A stretch of 40,430 nucleotides of DNA from contig WLMZ01000018.1 of NCBI GenBank assembly GCA_009726095.1, positions 1-40,430 on the forward strand, written 5' to 3'. This DNA comes from Actinomycetota bacterium. GTDB taxonomy: Bacteria > Actinomycetota > Acidimicrobiia > Acidimicrobiales > Ilumatobacteraceae. The notes beneath the pieces are model-generated. The model was not told the DNA's origin. It saw nothing but the letters and a program-made list of their open reading frames with translations, and searched no databases. The position numbers and the translations under genes were made by a program. Of this stretch, positions 1 to 8,312 are shown piece after piece. Each line of letters opens with the position of its first letter. Position 1 is the first letter of the stretch.

Positions 1-1
1 C

Positions 2-349
2 GGGCACGGGACGGCCGTCGGGATCGCCCGGCTGTACTCAGCATTGACCGAACCCGGTCGGCTGTTGTCGCCCGAGTTGCTCGCCGAGGCCACCCACATC
101 CAGTCGGAGGGCCACTGCCCGGTGTTGGGCGAGGAAGCCACCTTCGGGCTTGGGTTCAAGCCGACCACGGCCCGTCGGCCGTTTGGCCCCCATCCCGACA
201 GCTTCGGCCATTTCGGCACGGGCGGCGCCCTCGGCTTTGCCGATCCCCACGAACGACTGTCGTTCGGCTATGTGATGAACCATGTCATCCCACGGTGGCA
301 GAGCACCCGCAACCGCTCGCTGGTGGACGCCGCCTACGCCTCGCTGTAG
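2..349 (+). CDS. Serine hydrolase, beta-lactamase/esterase class C family (C-terminal part)
   Basis: Only the last 115 residues are present; the frame is open from base 2 and the start lies left of the window. The stretch has the look of the C-terminal half of class C beta-lactamase-like esterases and D,D-peptidases: a helix with ARLYSAL and LLSPELL, then FGLGF, then a glycine-rich HFGTGG motif, which in this family corresponds to the third active-site element lining the pocket, and the closing FGYVMNH strand. The catalytic SxxK and YxN motifs would lie upstream and cannot be checked. It converges on the GMC oxidoreductase gene with 5 bases between the two stops. In actinobacteria such proteins are usually lipid or ester hydrolases rather than resistance enzymes; the substrate cannot be told from this fragment. 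Confidence 0.75.
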   Translation, partial: GHGTAVGIARLYSALTEPGRLLSPELLAEATHIQSEGHCPVLGEEATFGLGFKPTTARRPFGPHPDSFGHFGTGGALGFADPHERLSFGYVMNHVIPRWQSTRNRSLVDAAYASL

Positions 350-354
350 ACCGC

Positions 355-1797
355 TCAATCAGCCGCAGCGGCGAGGTGGGCGGCGATGCGCTCGGCGACC
401 ATCACAGCGGGCAGATGGGTGTTCGCTCTCGGCAGATCGGGGAACACGCTGGCATCGCACACCCGCAGGCCCTGATGGCCCCGGACCCGACACTGCGTGT
501 CGACGACAGCGAGGTCGTCGCCGTCAGGACCCATGCGACAGCTCGAGCTGGCATGCACGTAATCGGCCACGTTGGCCACGAGCCACTGATCAAGCGCCCT
601 GTCATCATCGGGCAGTGCTGCAATCGGCGTACCGACGGCATCGATGTAGGCGGCCGTGCAGATCTGCACGAACGCATCCGACTCCGCCAGGCGGACCATG
701 TGCCGAACCGCTTCGCGCAGACGTACCCGGTCGCGCTCGTCGGACAGCATGTGGAACTGCACTGCGGGGTCGACCAGCGGATCGGTGCTGCGCAACGACA
801 CCGAACCCAGCGAGTGCACATCCATGACGGCGGCCATCAACAGCCCGAGCCCTGCCGCCTCGGGCGCTGCGCCGAGATGGTTCACGGGGAGCAGTTGTAG
901 ATCGGCCACACCGTCGGCAGACGACCACCGCAGCATGGTGGCCAGAGCGAGCGCATGCGGCGAGGACCTCGCCGATTCGCGCAGGGCCAGCGTGACCGCA
1001 GCAGAGGCATGGTCCTTCAGACCGCGTCCGATCCCCGGCAGGTCGACCCCGCTGCGCAACAGCACCGCCGGCGAGTGGATGGCCCCGGCGCTGACGATGA
1101 CCTCGGCTGCCTCGATGATCTCGCCATCGGCCAATCGCACGCCGACCGCCCGCGTACTGTCCAGCAGCACACAATCCACCAGTGCGTCGCCACGCACGGT
1201 CAGGTTGGTACGGCCACGGGCCGGTTCGAGATAGGCATCGTTCACCGAGACCCGGCGCCCATTGGCCCGGGTGAGCCACGCCGGCCCGACACCCAATGCT
1301 GCGGGCCGGAGGTAGTCGGCACACTCGCCATGGCCCAGGCCCAGCGCTGCAGTGATGAGCGCCCGATCGACGCTGCCCCATTCCGATGGCGCGGCCTGCG
1401 TCAAGGGGATGGACAGCGACGCAAAGGTCGGCGCGACGTCGCTCCAGGACCACCCATCGCAGCCGAGATCTCGCTCCCAATGGTCGTAGTCGTCGGGGAT
1501 GCCCCAAATCCCGATCATCGCGTTGACCGCCGACGAGCCGCCCACGCCTCGCCCACGTTGGTACAGCCGCTCGGGGGCACCGTCGGCGTGCTGTGCCGTG
1601 AGGCCGGGGAAGATCCGGCCCGGCACGGCCAGCGCGTCGAAGAACGAACCGCCGGCAACCGCATCAGGCGTATCGGCGCTGCGGTGGTCGGGCCCCGCCT
1701 CCAGCAACAGCACCTGATGGTGCGGCATCTGGGACAATCGGGCGGCGAGCACTGCGCCCGACGACCCTGCACCGATGATGACCGTGTCGTAACGCAT
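355..1797 (-). CDS. GMC family FAD-dependent oxidoreductase (choline/alcohol dehydrogenase-like)
   Basis: A 480-residue flavoprotein of the glucose-methanol-choline family, which oxidises alcohols with FAD. The N-terminus has the dinucleotide fold GAGSSG at residues 9-14, followed by LLLEAG, the second FAD-contact strand. RGVGGSSAVN near residue 85 matches the first family signature and a GAIHSP-type motif in the middle the second. The C-terminal block has the expected active-site pair, His415 in VHASSSCRMG and Asn459/His461 in ANTHLPAVM. The start is ATG, and the gene lies 3 bases after the stop of the upstream SDR gene, so the two are probably co-transcribed and may act on the same alcohol/ketone chemistry. 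The protein is somewhat shorter than choline dehydrogenase (about 550 residues). Family assignment is firm; substrate is unknown. Confidence 0.9.
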   Translation of the reverse strand: MRYDTVIIGAGSSGAVLAARLSQMPHHQVLLLEAGPDHRSADTPDAVAGGSFFDALAVPGRIFPGLTAQHADGAPERLYQRGRGVGGSSAVNAMIGIWGIPDDYDHWERDLGCDGWSWSDVAPTFASLSIPLTQAAPSEWGSVDRALITAALGLGHGECADYLRPAALGVGPAWLTRANGRRVSVNDAYLEPARGRTNLTVRGDALVDCVLLDSTRAVGVRLADGEIIEAAEVIVSAGAIHSPAVLLRSGVDLPGIGRGLKDHASAAVTLALRESARSSPHALALATMLRWSSADGVADLQLLPVNHLGAAPEAAGLGLLMAAVMDVHSLGSVSLRSTDPLVDPAVQFHMLSDERDRVRLREAVRHMVRLAESDAFVQICTAAYIDAVGTPIAALPDDDRALDQWLVANVADYVHASSSCRMGPDGDDLAVVDTQCRVRGHQGLRVCDASVFPDLPRANTHLPAVMVAERIAAHLAAAAD

Positions 1798-1800
1798 CGG

Positions 1801-2613
1801 CTAGTCGCCCGTCTGCGTGGCTTGGCCCTCGCTCCAACGGCGGTACACATCAGCAAACATCTGCGGTGAGGGCAACATCAACAGCGATGCCCCACCGTCG
1901 ACGCACAGCGTCTGGCCAGTGATGAAATTGCCATCGGGTCCGCACAGGAACAGCGCCGCCCTGGCGACATCGTCGCTGGTGCCCATGCGCCCAAGTGGCG
2001 TCACCTCACGCAGCGCCTGGATCGCTGATTCGACCCGGAAGATCCGCTCGGTCATCGGAGTGGGGATGAGCGACGCCGCCACCGTGTTGAAGCGCACCTG
2101 CTGCTCGCCGTACTCGACTGCAGCGACCTTGCTGGCGTACTCGACGGCCGCCTTGGCACTGGCGTAGGCGGCCAGGCCGCGCGATGGATTCTGCGCGGTG
2201 AGCGAGCTGATCGACAGGAATGCCCCACCACCAGACGCCGCCATGGCGTTGCCGAAGTGGCGGATGCAGTACATCGCCCCGCTGAGTTGCACAGCCAACA
2301 TCGTGTCGAGTCGCTGCGGGGTCAACTCGCTGATGGGTGTGCTCTGCTCGTAGCCGGCGCAGTTCACGGCGATGGTGATCCTGCCGTACGCAGCTGCGGC
2401 TGTGGCCACGAGCGCCTGCACCTGATCATCATCGGTGATGTCGCAGTCCACGCCGAGGCCCCCGACCGACGCGGCAACTTCGTTCACGAGCTCGATGCGC
2501 CGGGCCGCCACCACGACCTGTGCCCCCTCAGCAGCGAACAACCGGGTGATGGCCTCGCCGAACCCGCTGTGTCCGCCGACCACGACTGCTACCTGACCAT
2601 CGAGTGACCCCAT
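1801..2613 (-). CDS. SDR family NAD(P)-dependent oxidoreductase
   Basis: A classical short-chain dehydrogenase of 270 residues. It has the cofactor motif GGHSGFG at 13-19, the acidic DCDITD segment around residue 56, NCAG at 84-87, the catalytic Ser136/137, Tyr150 and Lys154 in a YASAK motif, and the usual C-terminal ITGQTLCVDGG. The ATG at 2613 was chosen over an in-frame start 14 codons upstream because the family fold begins directly after it and because a TAGATT box ends 7 bases before it, the layout of a leaderless transcript. It heads a two-gene unit with the GMC oxidoreductase. Likely reaction: reversible oxidation of a secondary alcohol or 3-hydroxyacyl compound; substrate not predictable. 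Confidence 0.9.
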   Translation of the reverse strand: MGSLDGQVAVVVGGHSGFGEAITRLFAAEGAQVVVAARRIELVNEVAASVGGLGVDCDITDDDQVQALVATAAAAYGRITIAVNCAGYEQSTPISELTPQRLDTMLAVQLSGAMYCIRHFGNAMAASGGGAFLSISSLTAQNPSRGLAAYASAKAAVEYASKVAAVEYGEQQVRFNTVAASLIPTPMTERIFRVESAIQALREVTPLGRMGTSDDVARAALFLCGPDGNFITGQTLCVDGGASLLMLPSPQMFADVYRRWSEGQATQTGD

Positions 2614-2620
2614 GCTCAGC

Positions 2621-2626
2621 AATCTA
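2621..2626 (-). promoter_or_regulatory. -10 box of a probable leaderless promoter for the SDR gene
   Basis: Read on the minus strand, TAGATT is followed by 7 bases and then the ATG at 2613, placing the expected transcription start at or next to the start codon. There is no Shine-Dalgarno sequence in the spacer. No clear -35 hexamer is visible. Confidence 0.5.
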
Positions 2627-2676
2627 GACCGCTGCGGCGGCAACGGTCGGCCCATACCGACCGTCCCGGGCGGCGG

Positions 2677-2961
2677 TCAGCCAACGAGCATGGCGCGGAT
2701 GCCGAGGCCCATCAGGAACAGGCCACCGCCCCCGTACAGCAGGTACGTTTTGCCCTTGAGTTGTGGCCGGTAGCTATAGATGATGGCCACTGCAATGATG
2801 GCCACGAACCCGTAGAACGCATGGAACTTGGGAAAGTTGTATTTGTACTTGTTCACCAGCGCAACGCCCATTGCCACCTGCACGAAGATGGCGACCTCGA
2901 CGATGCCGATGAACCACCACAACGCGCGTGTGCGTAGGGCTGTGTATCGGTGGGCGGCCAA
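2677..2961 (-). CDS. Small multi-pass membrane protein of unknown function; true start uncertain
   Basis: From the TTG at 2961 this gives 94 residues with three hydrophobic segments, near residues 12-36, 48-62 and 77-92, and short basic or aromatic loops containing RALWWF and NKYKYNFPKF. I do not recognise the family. The frame is open and looks coding for 36 more codons upstream (to 3069), where it encodes a further membrane-like stretch with HANWAWFVIIGNGLAG, yet it holds no ATG, GTG or TTG. A CTG at 3045, preceded by AAGGCGG, would give 122 residues and four membrane segments. The frame is the same as that of the ferritin-like gene, whose TGA is at 3070-3072. The real protein is therefore probably longer than the canonical-start version. 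It shares RALWWF with the PuuD-like protein at 24426-25181, but I cannot show homology. Confidence 0.6.
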   Translation of the reverse strand: MAAHRYTALRTRALWWFIGIVEVAIFVQVAMGVALVNKYKYNFPKFHAFYGFVAIIAVAIIYSYRPQLKGKTYLLYGGGGLFLMGLGIRAMLVG

Positions 2962-3069
2962 CGACCAGATCCCGGCCAGACCGTTACCGATGATGACGAA
3001 CCATGCCCAGTTTGCGTGCAGGTCGCGGAGAAGCAGGGCAATCAGGACAACCGCCGCCTTCGCAAACCG

Positions 3070-3912
3070 TCAGTGCGCAGCGGCGGTTGCCGCTGCTTCG
3101 TCGGCCCGCAGCTGCTGCTGTTGCTGGGCTTCGAGATAGGCCTGTGCCGAGATCTCGACGAGGTCGGCGATCTCGGCGTCGTCGAAACCGGCAAGACGAC
3201 GAAAGTTGCGGGCCAGGTTGATGGGGTGATCCCCGCCCTCGCCACGGAAGCCGCCAAAGCTGAACAACTTGTCGACCGCACGCTGGAACTCGAGCGCGTC
3301 CTTCTGACGCTGGGGGTCGTTCACCGTGAGCTTGCGCAGCCAGTCGCTGCCCATCTTCACGTGGGTCACCTCATCGGCCAGCATCCAGTCCTCGCAGAAC
3401 TGCATCACCGGATCCTCCAGCGTGGTGCCGAAGTTCTTCATCGTGGTGAAGACGTCGATAGCCAGCCCCTCGAGGGCGCGGTTGACCCCGGTGAGGCGCA
3501 GCACGGGGTCGGGGTTGCACGCAGCCTCGTACAGCAGCGTGCCCTCGGCGAACTCGCCGATCTCGCTACCCATGTGCTCGCTGAGCCTGCAGCTGATCTC
3601 GACGTGACGGGCTTCGTCCCAGCACTGCCGGGCCATGTCGAGCTTCATCGCGAACGGTGCCTGCTCGCGCCCATCGCCGGTCTCGAAATCCCAACACGTG
3701 CGTCCAGCGCCCTCGAGCGCCTGGATCTCGCCGACGAAGATGCCATGCATCAGGCCGCGTGCGTTGTCGCTGGCATTGGGGTGGGCGGGCGCAATGCCGT
3801 TCACCTGGGCCGATGGGCTGAGGTTGCGCGGATCGAACAGCGTGACCTCCACCTGGACGCGCGAGAAACGCGAATCGCGAGCCAGTTCGGCGACGGGCAG
3901 CATCTTCTTCAC
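3070..3912 (-). CDS. Ferritin-like diiron-type protein (DUF455-like)
   Basis: A 280-residue helical protein carrying the ligand pattern of a ferritin-like diiron four-helix bundle: Glu62 (or Glu67) in VGEIQALEG, Glu100 and His103 in WDEARHVE, Glu148 in NRALEGLA, and Glu181 and His184 in ADEVTHVKMG. This E, ExxH, E, ExxH order is direct evidence for a metal site; the reaction (oxidase, hydroxylase or storage) cannot be inferred. The C-terminus ends in a Gln-rich then Ala-rich tail. The start is GTG at 3912, supported by a GGAGGT ribosome binding site 6 bases before it; an internal ATG three codons later is less well placed. The following membrane-protein frame starts right after its stop in the same phase, suggesting a linked function at the membrane. 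Confidence 0.75.
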   Translation of the reverse strand: MKKMLPVAELARDSRFSRVQVEVTLFDPRNLSPSAQVNGIAPAHPNASDNARGLMHGIFVGEIQALEGAGRTCWDFETGDGREQAPFAMKLDMARQCWDEARHVEISCRLSEHMGSEIGEFAEGTLLYEAACNPDPVLRLTGVNRALEGLAIDVFTTMKNFGTTLEDPVMQFCEDWMLADEVTHVKMGSDWLRKLTVNDPQRQKDALEFQRAVDKLFSFGGFRGEGGDHPINLARNFRRLAGFDDAEIADLVEISAQAYLEAQQQQQLRADEAAATAAAH

Positions 3913-3918
3913 AGCAGC

Positions 3919-3924
3919 ACCTCC
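3919..3924 (-). promoter_or_regulatory. Strong Shine-Dalgarno GGAGGT for the ferritin-like gene
   Basis: GGAGGT on the minus strand ends 6 bases before the GTG at 3912 and fixes that start. This gene therefore has a leader, unlike many neighbours; a TAGTCT box at 3944-3949 is a possible -10. Confidence 0.65.
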
Positions 3925-3966
3925 ATGTTTCCCAGTTCGAACAGACTAGTCACACTGTCAACCGAG

Positions 3967-4695
3967 CTACTCGCCGCAGCCGAAACCACCGACCAGGCTG
4001 GTGACCACGCCCGTTCTGGAGGTGTTGGTGAGAAAGGCAACCAAGCCGTCGCCGATTGCCGCTGAGGGGCCGACCAGCTCGTCACCCGGCGAGATGGACG
4101 CCGTTGGGTAGGCCGCACGAATCTGGGCAACCGTGGACCCGATGCCGATGAGGCCCGGCGGCGCCGTGGCCAAGCCGGCGGGGCTGATGGCGACCCCTGA
4201 CGGGGCGGGACCGTACGACCAGGCAAAGAAGTGTCGCCGTCCGCTGGACACAGAGCTCTCATCGCCGAACAGCAACGCAAGGTCGCCCCACGACACGGAG
4301 CGCACCTCGGTGCCCGGGCACGTGCGCTCGACAGCCGACACCCAGCCGCTGTCGCTGGAGGGTGCGCCGAACAGCGCGTTCAGGTAATCGATGACCCCAT
4401 CGGGGTCGGCGCCGAAGATGGCATCACCCACGCCGTCGCCACGCAGGCCGACCGATGCGCCCACGGGCACGGTCGTGGTGGTGGCGGCAACCACGGTTGT
4501 GGTGGGGGCAACTGTCGTGGTGGTGGCGGCGGCCGTGGTGGTGGGGCCCGCCACGCTGGTGGTGGATTCGACAGAGGAGGGCGAAGCACTGGTGAGGGTG
4601 TCCAATGAGCTGTTCGAGGAACTGCTGCACGCCGCTGCTCCGAACAGCAGCGCTGCACACATCACCAACCCAAGGGAGAACCGACGACTTCTCAT
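3967..4695 (-). CDS. Secreted lipoprotein with Thr-rich linker, unknown function
   Basis: 242 residues. The N-terminus MRSRR is followed by a hydrophobic signal segment ending in FGAAAC, a lipoprotein-type cleavage site with Cys23 as the lipid anchor (the -3 residue is Ala rather than the usual Leu). Next come a Ser-rich stretch and a long linker built of TTT, TTTVAPTTT and TTTTVPVG runs (about residues 50-85), then a folded domain of about 150 residues with DGVIDYLNALFG, a GDLALLFG strand and a closing TSLVGGFGCGE. Two cysteines in the domain could form a disulfide. Linker-plus-domain lipoproteins of this kind are common in actinobacteria. I do not recognise the domain. The ATG at 4695 was chosen because it opens the signal peptide. 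It lies 62 bases after the histidine phosphatase gene. Confidence 0.75.
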   Translation of the reverse strand: MRSRRFSLGLVMCAALLFGAAACSSSSNSSLDTLTSASPSSVESTTSVAGPTTTAAATTTTVAPTTTVVAATTTTVPVGASVGLRGDGVGDAIFGADPDGVIDYLNALFGAPSSDSGWVSAVERTCPGTEVRSVSWGDLALLFGDESSVSSGRRHFFAWSYGPAPSGVAISPAGLATAPPGLIGIGSTVAQIRAAYPTASISPGDELVGPSAAIGDGLVAFLTNTSRTGVVTSLVGGFGCGE

Positions 4696-4757
4696 CTGCA
4701 GAGTTTGCCTCGCCCGGGGGCCAAGTCCACGGCATGCCTGCAATGAAGCGACGCCCA

Positions 4758-5309
4758 TCAGCGAATCAGCGTGTCGGCCTCGTGGCCGCCCTCGACCAGG
4801 TGGAGTCGTCCCTCGACCACATCGATGACGGTCACGGAACAGTTGTCGAGGCTGCGGATGACCACGCTGTCGTCGTGAGCCGCAGCGCCGATCGCAGCGT
4901 TGATGGCCACGAAATGGCTGGCCACCACGGTGTCGTCGGTGAGACCGCTCAGGTAGGCAGCAACGCCGTCGCGGAACTCCGTGTAGCGCGGACCGAGCTC
5001 GGCCCAGGTACCGCGCATGGCCTCCCGCAACCATTCCACACGGTCGGCCACGGCCACGCCGATGGGTGATGGGATCTCGGCGACGTCGGACGCAATGGTG
5101 GCGTCGACACCCCATCGCAGGCCCAACACCGCAGCCGTCTGCTGACATCGCAGCAGCGGGCTGGACACCAGCGCCAATGGTCCGAGCGGTTGCAGGGCAT
5201 CGGCCATCCGTTCGGCCTGTTGGCGACCGAGGTCGTCGAGACCGGGATCGGGGTCCACGTTCCAGCCTGCCGCAGCGCGACCGTGACGAACCAGATACAG
5301 CCGGGGCAT
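4758..5309 (-). CDS. Histidine phosphatase family protein (phosphoglycerate mutase-like)
   Basis: 183 residues. The RHG motif is at 8-10 with phospho-acceptor His9; Arg54 in SSPLLRCQQTA, Glu78 and His132 in VASHFVAI complete the usual phosphate pocket of this superfamily. The ATG at 5309 directly precedes the LYLVRHG strand, so upstream in-frame codons were discarded. The gene begins 2 bases after the stop of the LmbE-type deacetylase gene, so the two are translationally linked. Members hydrolyse phosphate from sugars, nucleotides or proteins; this one lacks any feature that singles out a substrate. Confidence 0.88.
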   Translation of the reverse strand: MPRLYLVRHGRAAAGWNVDPDPGLDDLGRQQAERMADALQPLGPLALVSSPLLRCQQTAAVLGLRWGVDATIASDVAEIPSPIGVAVADRVEWLREAMRGTWAELGPRYTEFRDGVAAYLSGLTDDTVVASHFVAINAAIGAAAHDDSVVIRSLDNCSVTVIDVVEGRLHLVEGGHEADTLIR

Positions 5310-5311
5310 CG

Positions 5312-6118
5312 CTAGTCGAACAACCAGCCGGGCTGAACGCCCGGGGCTGCGCCCTTCTTGATGAACCATTCCGTGCCGAAACCGAGTGCGAAGACCTCGT
5401 CGGGCATCTGCATGAAGAAGCTGGTGTCGGTGATCTGGCTGGCGTGGCAGCGCATGCTCGCCCGCTTCTGCGAGATGTAGCCGGTGACGTCGACCGCGTG
5501 GGTCAGTTCGCTCTCGGACATGCCGAACGGGTTGCCGTCGTCAGCGGGCCCGGACGGGTCGAAGGCTTCGTCGCTGTCGTCGGGGTTCGCTGCCCCGAGT
5601 TCGCTGACCATGCTCATCATCTTGACGATGTGGTCACGGTTCATCGTGGCTTCGAACACCGCCGGCGTGCCGGCGAACTCAGCGGCCCGATGACCGACCT
5701 GATGCACCTTGATGTGATCGGGATGCCCGTAGTTGCCGTGCCAATCGTAGGTGGTGACGATGTCGGCCGATTCCTCACGAAGAATCTGCGCCAGGCGTTC
5801 GGCGGCGTCATCGAGGTCGGCCAGCAGGAACGACTCTGGGTCGGCGTTCTGTTCCCACCCCGTCATTCCACTGTCCTTGTAACCCAGCCAGACCAAGCGG
5901 TGCACGCCCAGCACCTCGGCCGAGCGGGCGGCCTCGGCCTGCCGGCGGTGCACCAGGGTCTCGCCCGGGGCGAGGTCATCGGGCGTCTCGCCGTGGTCGC
6001 CGTTGGTCGCCACCACCAGCACCACACGGTGCCCCTCGGCGGCGGCGCGGGCGATGGTGCCGCCGGTGGAGATGGACTCGTCATCGGGGTGGGCGTGGAA
6101 GCACACGAGCGTACCCAT
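5312..6118 (-). CDS. PIG-L/LmbE family zinc deacetylase (mycothiol-type Mca/MshB-like)
   Basis: 268 residues. The LmbE metal motif AHPDDE is at 9-14, giving zinc ligands His10 and Asp13 with Asp12 as the catalytic base, and GHPDH at 131-135 supplies His135. In actinobacteria this family includes MshB, which deacetylates GlcNAc-inositol, and Mca, which cleaves mycothiol S-conjugates. The sequence between the motifs (ATNGDHGE, then a DWHGNYGHPDH stretch) does not let me choose between them, so no gene symbol is given. The ATG at 6118 immediately precedes the first beta strand; an in-frame start nine codons upstream is less likely. It sits between the CoA transferase gene (33 bases away) and the histidine phosphatase gene (2 bases). 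Confidence 0.88.
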   Translation of the reverse strand: MGTLVCFHAHPDDESISTGGTIARAAAEGHRVVLVVATNGDHGETPDDLAPGETLVHRRQAEAARSAEVLGVHRLVWLGYKDSGMTGWEQNADPESFLLADLDDAAERLAQILREESADIVTTYDWHGNYGHPDHIKVHQVGHRAAEFAGTPAVFEATMNRDHIVKMMSMVSELGAANPDDSDEAFDPSGPADDGNPFGMSESELTHAVDVTGYISQKRASMRCHASQITDTSFFMQMPDEVFALGFGTEWFIKKGAAPGVQPGWLFD

Positions 6119-6151
6119 GTCAGCGCACACCCATCCGGCAGGCACACCGGG

Positions 6152-7297
6152 TCATTTGACCGCGCCCGCGGCGAACAACGCGTCGACGGCTTCGGCCGTG
6201 AAACCCCAATCGTGCAACACCTCGCGGGTGTGCTCGCCGGCGCGTGCCGGCGCCAGGGTGACCTCGGGCTTGGTGCGGCTGAACCGCGGCGCTGGCGCCG
6301 GCTGGGTGACGCCGTCAACCTCGATGAAGGTGCCGCGCTCGACATTGTGCGGGTGCAGCGCAGCCTCGCTCATGGTCAGCACGGGGGCGAAGCACACGTC
6401 GGTGTGTTCCATCAGCTCGCACCATGCCGACCGGGTGCGGGTGAGGAACAGCGCAGCGAACCGTTCCTTGAGGTGCGGCCAGTTGGCCTGGTTGTGCTGC
6501 TGTGCGAATTCGGGGTCGGCGTCGAGCCCGGTCAGGCGCAGGAGCTCGGCGTAGAACTGCGACTCGATCGATCCGATCGAGATGTACTTGCCGTCGCTGC
6601 ACTCGTACACGTCGTAGAAGTGCGCACCCGTGTCGAGCAGGTTGGTGCCGGGCGCGTCCTCGTTGAAGGCGCCCATGTTCTTGAAGCCCCAGAACATGCT
6701 CATCAGCACGGCAGCACCATCGACCATCGCCGTGTCGACCACCTGCCCCTGACCGCTGCGCTGCGCCTCGAGCAGTGCGCACACCACGCCATAGGCCAAG
6801 AACATGCCGCCCCCGCCGAAGTCGCCAACCATGTTGAGCGGCGGCACGGGCGCCTCGCCAGCGCGGGCGTAGTGAGCCAGTGCCCCGGCGAGCGAGATGT
6901 AGTTGATGTCGTGTCCGGCGGCCAGCGCATACGGGCCCTGCTGGCCCCAGCCAGTCATACGCCCGAAGACCAGTTTGGGGTTACGCGCCAAGCAGTCGTC
7001 GGGTCCGACGCCGAGGCGCTCCATCACGCCTGGGCGGAAGCCCTCGATGAGCGCATCGGCGCCCTCGATGAGCTGCATCAGCGCTTCCACTCCCTCGGGG
7101 TTCTTGAGGTCGATTGCAATGTTGCGGCGGTTGCGCTGCATGACATCAAGGTTGGGGCCGGCGCCCTCGCGGACCGCCTGTGACCGCTCGACGCGGATGA
7201 TCTCAGCACCCATGTCGCTGAGCATCATCGCCGCGAATGGCCCGGGGCCGATACCGGCAATTTCGATGATGCGATAGCCGCTGAGCGGACCTGACAT
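6152..7297 (-). CDS. CaiB/BaiF CoA transferase family protein (alpha-methylacyl-CoA racemase-like)
   Basis: 381 residues of the family III CoA transferase fold: [15 protein letters not shown] start, [18 protein letters not shown], then the block with His129 in AAGHDINY and Asp159 in [11 protein letters not shown]. These two positions match the His/Asp pair used by alpha-methylacyl-CoA racemase (MCR/AMACR), which inverts 2-methylacyl-CoA centres during branched-chain or sterol side-chain breakdown. The absence of the longer insert typical of formyl-CoA transferase supports racemase over transferase. An AGGAGT ribosome binding site lies 7 bases before the ATG. It is the second gene of a minus-strand run after the alpha/beta hydrolase. 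A second family member is at 34119-35318. Racemase is the best guess; a CoA transferase cannot be excluded. Confidence 0.88.
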   Translation of the reverse strand: MSGPLSGYRIIEIAGIGPGPFAAMMLSDMGAEIIRVERSQAVREGAGPNLDVMQRNRRNIAIDLKNPEGVEALMQLIEGADALIEGFRPGVMERLGVGPDDCLARNPKLVFGRMTGWGQQGPYALAAGHDINYISLAGALAHYARAGEAPVPPLNMVGDFGGGGMFLAYGVVCALLEAQRSGQGQVVDTAMVDGAAVLMSMFWGFKNMGAFNEDAPGTNLLDTGAHFYDVYECSDGKYISIGSIESQFYAELLRLTGLDADPEFAQQHNQANWPHLKERFAALFLTRTRSAWCELMEHTDVCFAPVLTMSEAALHPHNVERGTFIEVDGVTQPAPAPRFSRTKPEVTLAPARAGEHTREVLHDWGFTAEAVDALFAAGAVK

Positions 7298-7304
7298 GTT
7301 GGTG

Positions 7305-7310
7305 ACTCCT
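7305..7310 (-). promoter_or_regulatory. Shine-Dalgarno AGGAGT for the racemase-like gene
   Basis: AGGAGT read on the minus strand, 7 bases before the ATG at 7297; a canonical site that fixes the start. Confidence 0.6.
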
Positions 7311-7348
7311 GTGCGATGAGTGTGGCGATTGCTGGATGAGGGTAGGCG

Positions 7349-8248
7349 TCAGCGTGCGGTGTTGGCGACGATGGCATCGACCAGCACGGGCCAGAGCGGC
7401 TCGGGCAGATCATGCCCCATATCGGACATGAACAACAGGTTGGCGCCCGGGATCAGTTCGGCGGTGCGGAACCCGCCGGCCGGCGGGAGCAACGTGTCGT
7501 CTCGGCCATGAATCACCAGCGTGGGTGTCTCGAGATGGGGCAACAGCGACGACCGACGACCGCTCGCATAGATGGCCACCAGCTGGCGCGCTGATCCCTG
7601 CGGGTAGAAGCTGCGGTCGAAGTCGGCAGCGGCCTGCTCGCGAATCCTGTCGGGATTGGCGTACCTCTTCGACTGCCAGATCATCGAGCTGACGGAATTC
7701 TCGATGTAGGCAGAACGATCGGTGGGTGGCGGCGCCAACAACACGGCTCCGGCCTCGGGCTCGGGCTGGCTGACCTCGGGGTCGCCGGTGGTGGACATGA
7801 TCGACACGAGCGACAGCGTGCGGGTGGGATGCTCGATGGCCACGGTCTGGGCGATCATGCCGCCCATCGACGCTCCCATGATGTGGGCAGCGGCGATGCC
7901 GAGGTGATCCAGCAGGCCCACCGCATCGGCGGCCATGTCCGACAGGGTGTACGGCACGGGAGGCAGGAGGTCTGGACGCTCGCTGAGCGCCGCCGTGAGC
8001 ACGGCCCCCAGGTCGACTTCGACGCCGTCGAGCTTGGTGCTGAGACCGCAATCCCGGTTGTCGAACCGGATCACGTAGAAGCCGCGATCGGCCAACATCT
8101 GGCACAACCCCTGAGGCCAGAGCGTGAGCTGCGCCGTGAACCCCATGATGAGCAACAACGGGGCATCGGCAGGTGAGCCGATGGTCTCGTACTCGAGCTC
8201 GACCATCGCTCCGCTGGCGGGGAGGGCGTTGACGACGGCTCTGGGCAT
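7349..8248 (-). CDS. Alpha/beta hydrolase fold protein
   Basis: 299 residues. The nucleophile elbow GASMGG has Ser127; the acid is the Asp of VIHGRDDTLLPP and the base the His of MSDMGHDLPEP near the C-terminus. The LLLIMGF strand before residue 40 forms the oxyanion loop, and RFDNRDCGLS is the usual second-strand turn. The start is probably the ATG at 8248; a later ATG at codon 15 (MVELEYETIG) is an alternative because it directly precedes the first strand, and neither has a good ribosome binding site. It heads the minus-strand run toward the racemase-like gene and is divergent from the LLM oxidoreductase gene, 64 bases away. Likely an esterase or lactonase; substrate unknown. Confidence 0.87.
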   Translation of the reverse strand: MPRAVVNALPASGAMVELEYETIGSPADAPLLLIMGFTAQLTLWPQGLCQMLADRGFYVIRFDNRDCGLSTKLDGVEVDLGAVLTAALSERPDLLPPVPYTLSDMAADAVGLLDHLGIAAAHIMGASMGGMIAQTVAIEHPTRTLSLVSIMSTTGDPEVSQPEPEAGAVLLAPPPTDRSAYIENSVSSMIWQSKRYANPDRIREQAAADFDRSFYPQGSARQLVAIYASGRRSSLLPHLETPTLVIHGRDDTLLPPAGGFRTAELIPGANLLFMSDMGHDLPEPLWPVLVDAIVANTAR

Positions 8249-8298
8249 CCGCTGAGTCTCGCTGCACGATGGCTCGTAGGTCAACACGGAGCAGCGGC

Positions 8299-8304
8299 TA
8301 CGGT
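8299..8304 (+). promoter_or_regulatory. -10 box of a probable leaderless promoter for the LLM oxidoreductase gene
   Basis: TACGGT is followed by 8 bases and the ATG at 8313, with no Shine-Dalgarno sequence between. Confidence 0.45.
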
Positions 8305-8312
8305 TTGCGACC

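Noticed and set aside
2659-2678. Terminator hairpin GACCG...CGGTC after the small membrane protein gene
   Set aside because: 5-bp stem overlapping the stop codon and with no T-run.
5066-7183. A 705-codon plus-strand open frame opposite the deacetylase and CoA transferase genes
   Set aside because: Its translation is Val/Gly/Arg/His-rich with no domain, and crosses three well-supported minus-strand genes.
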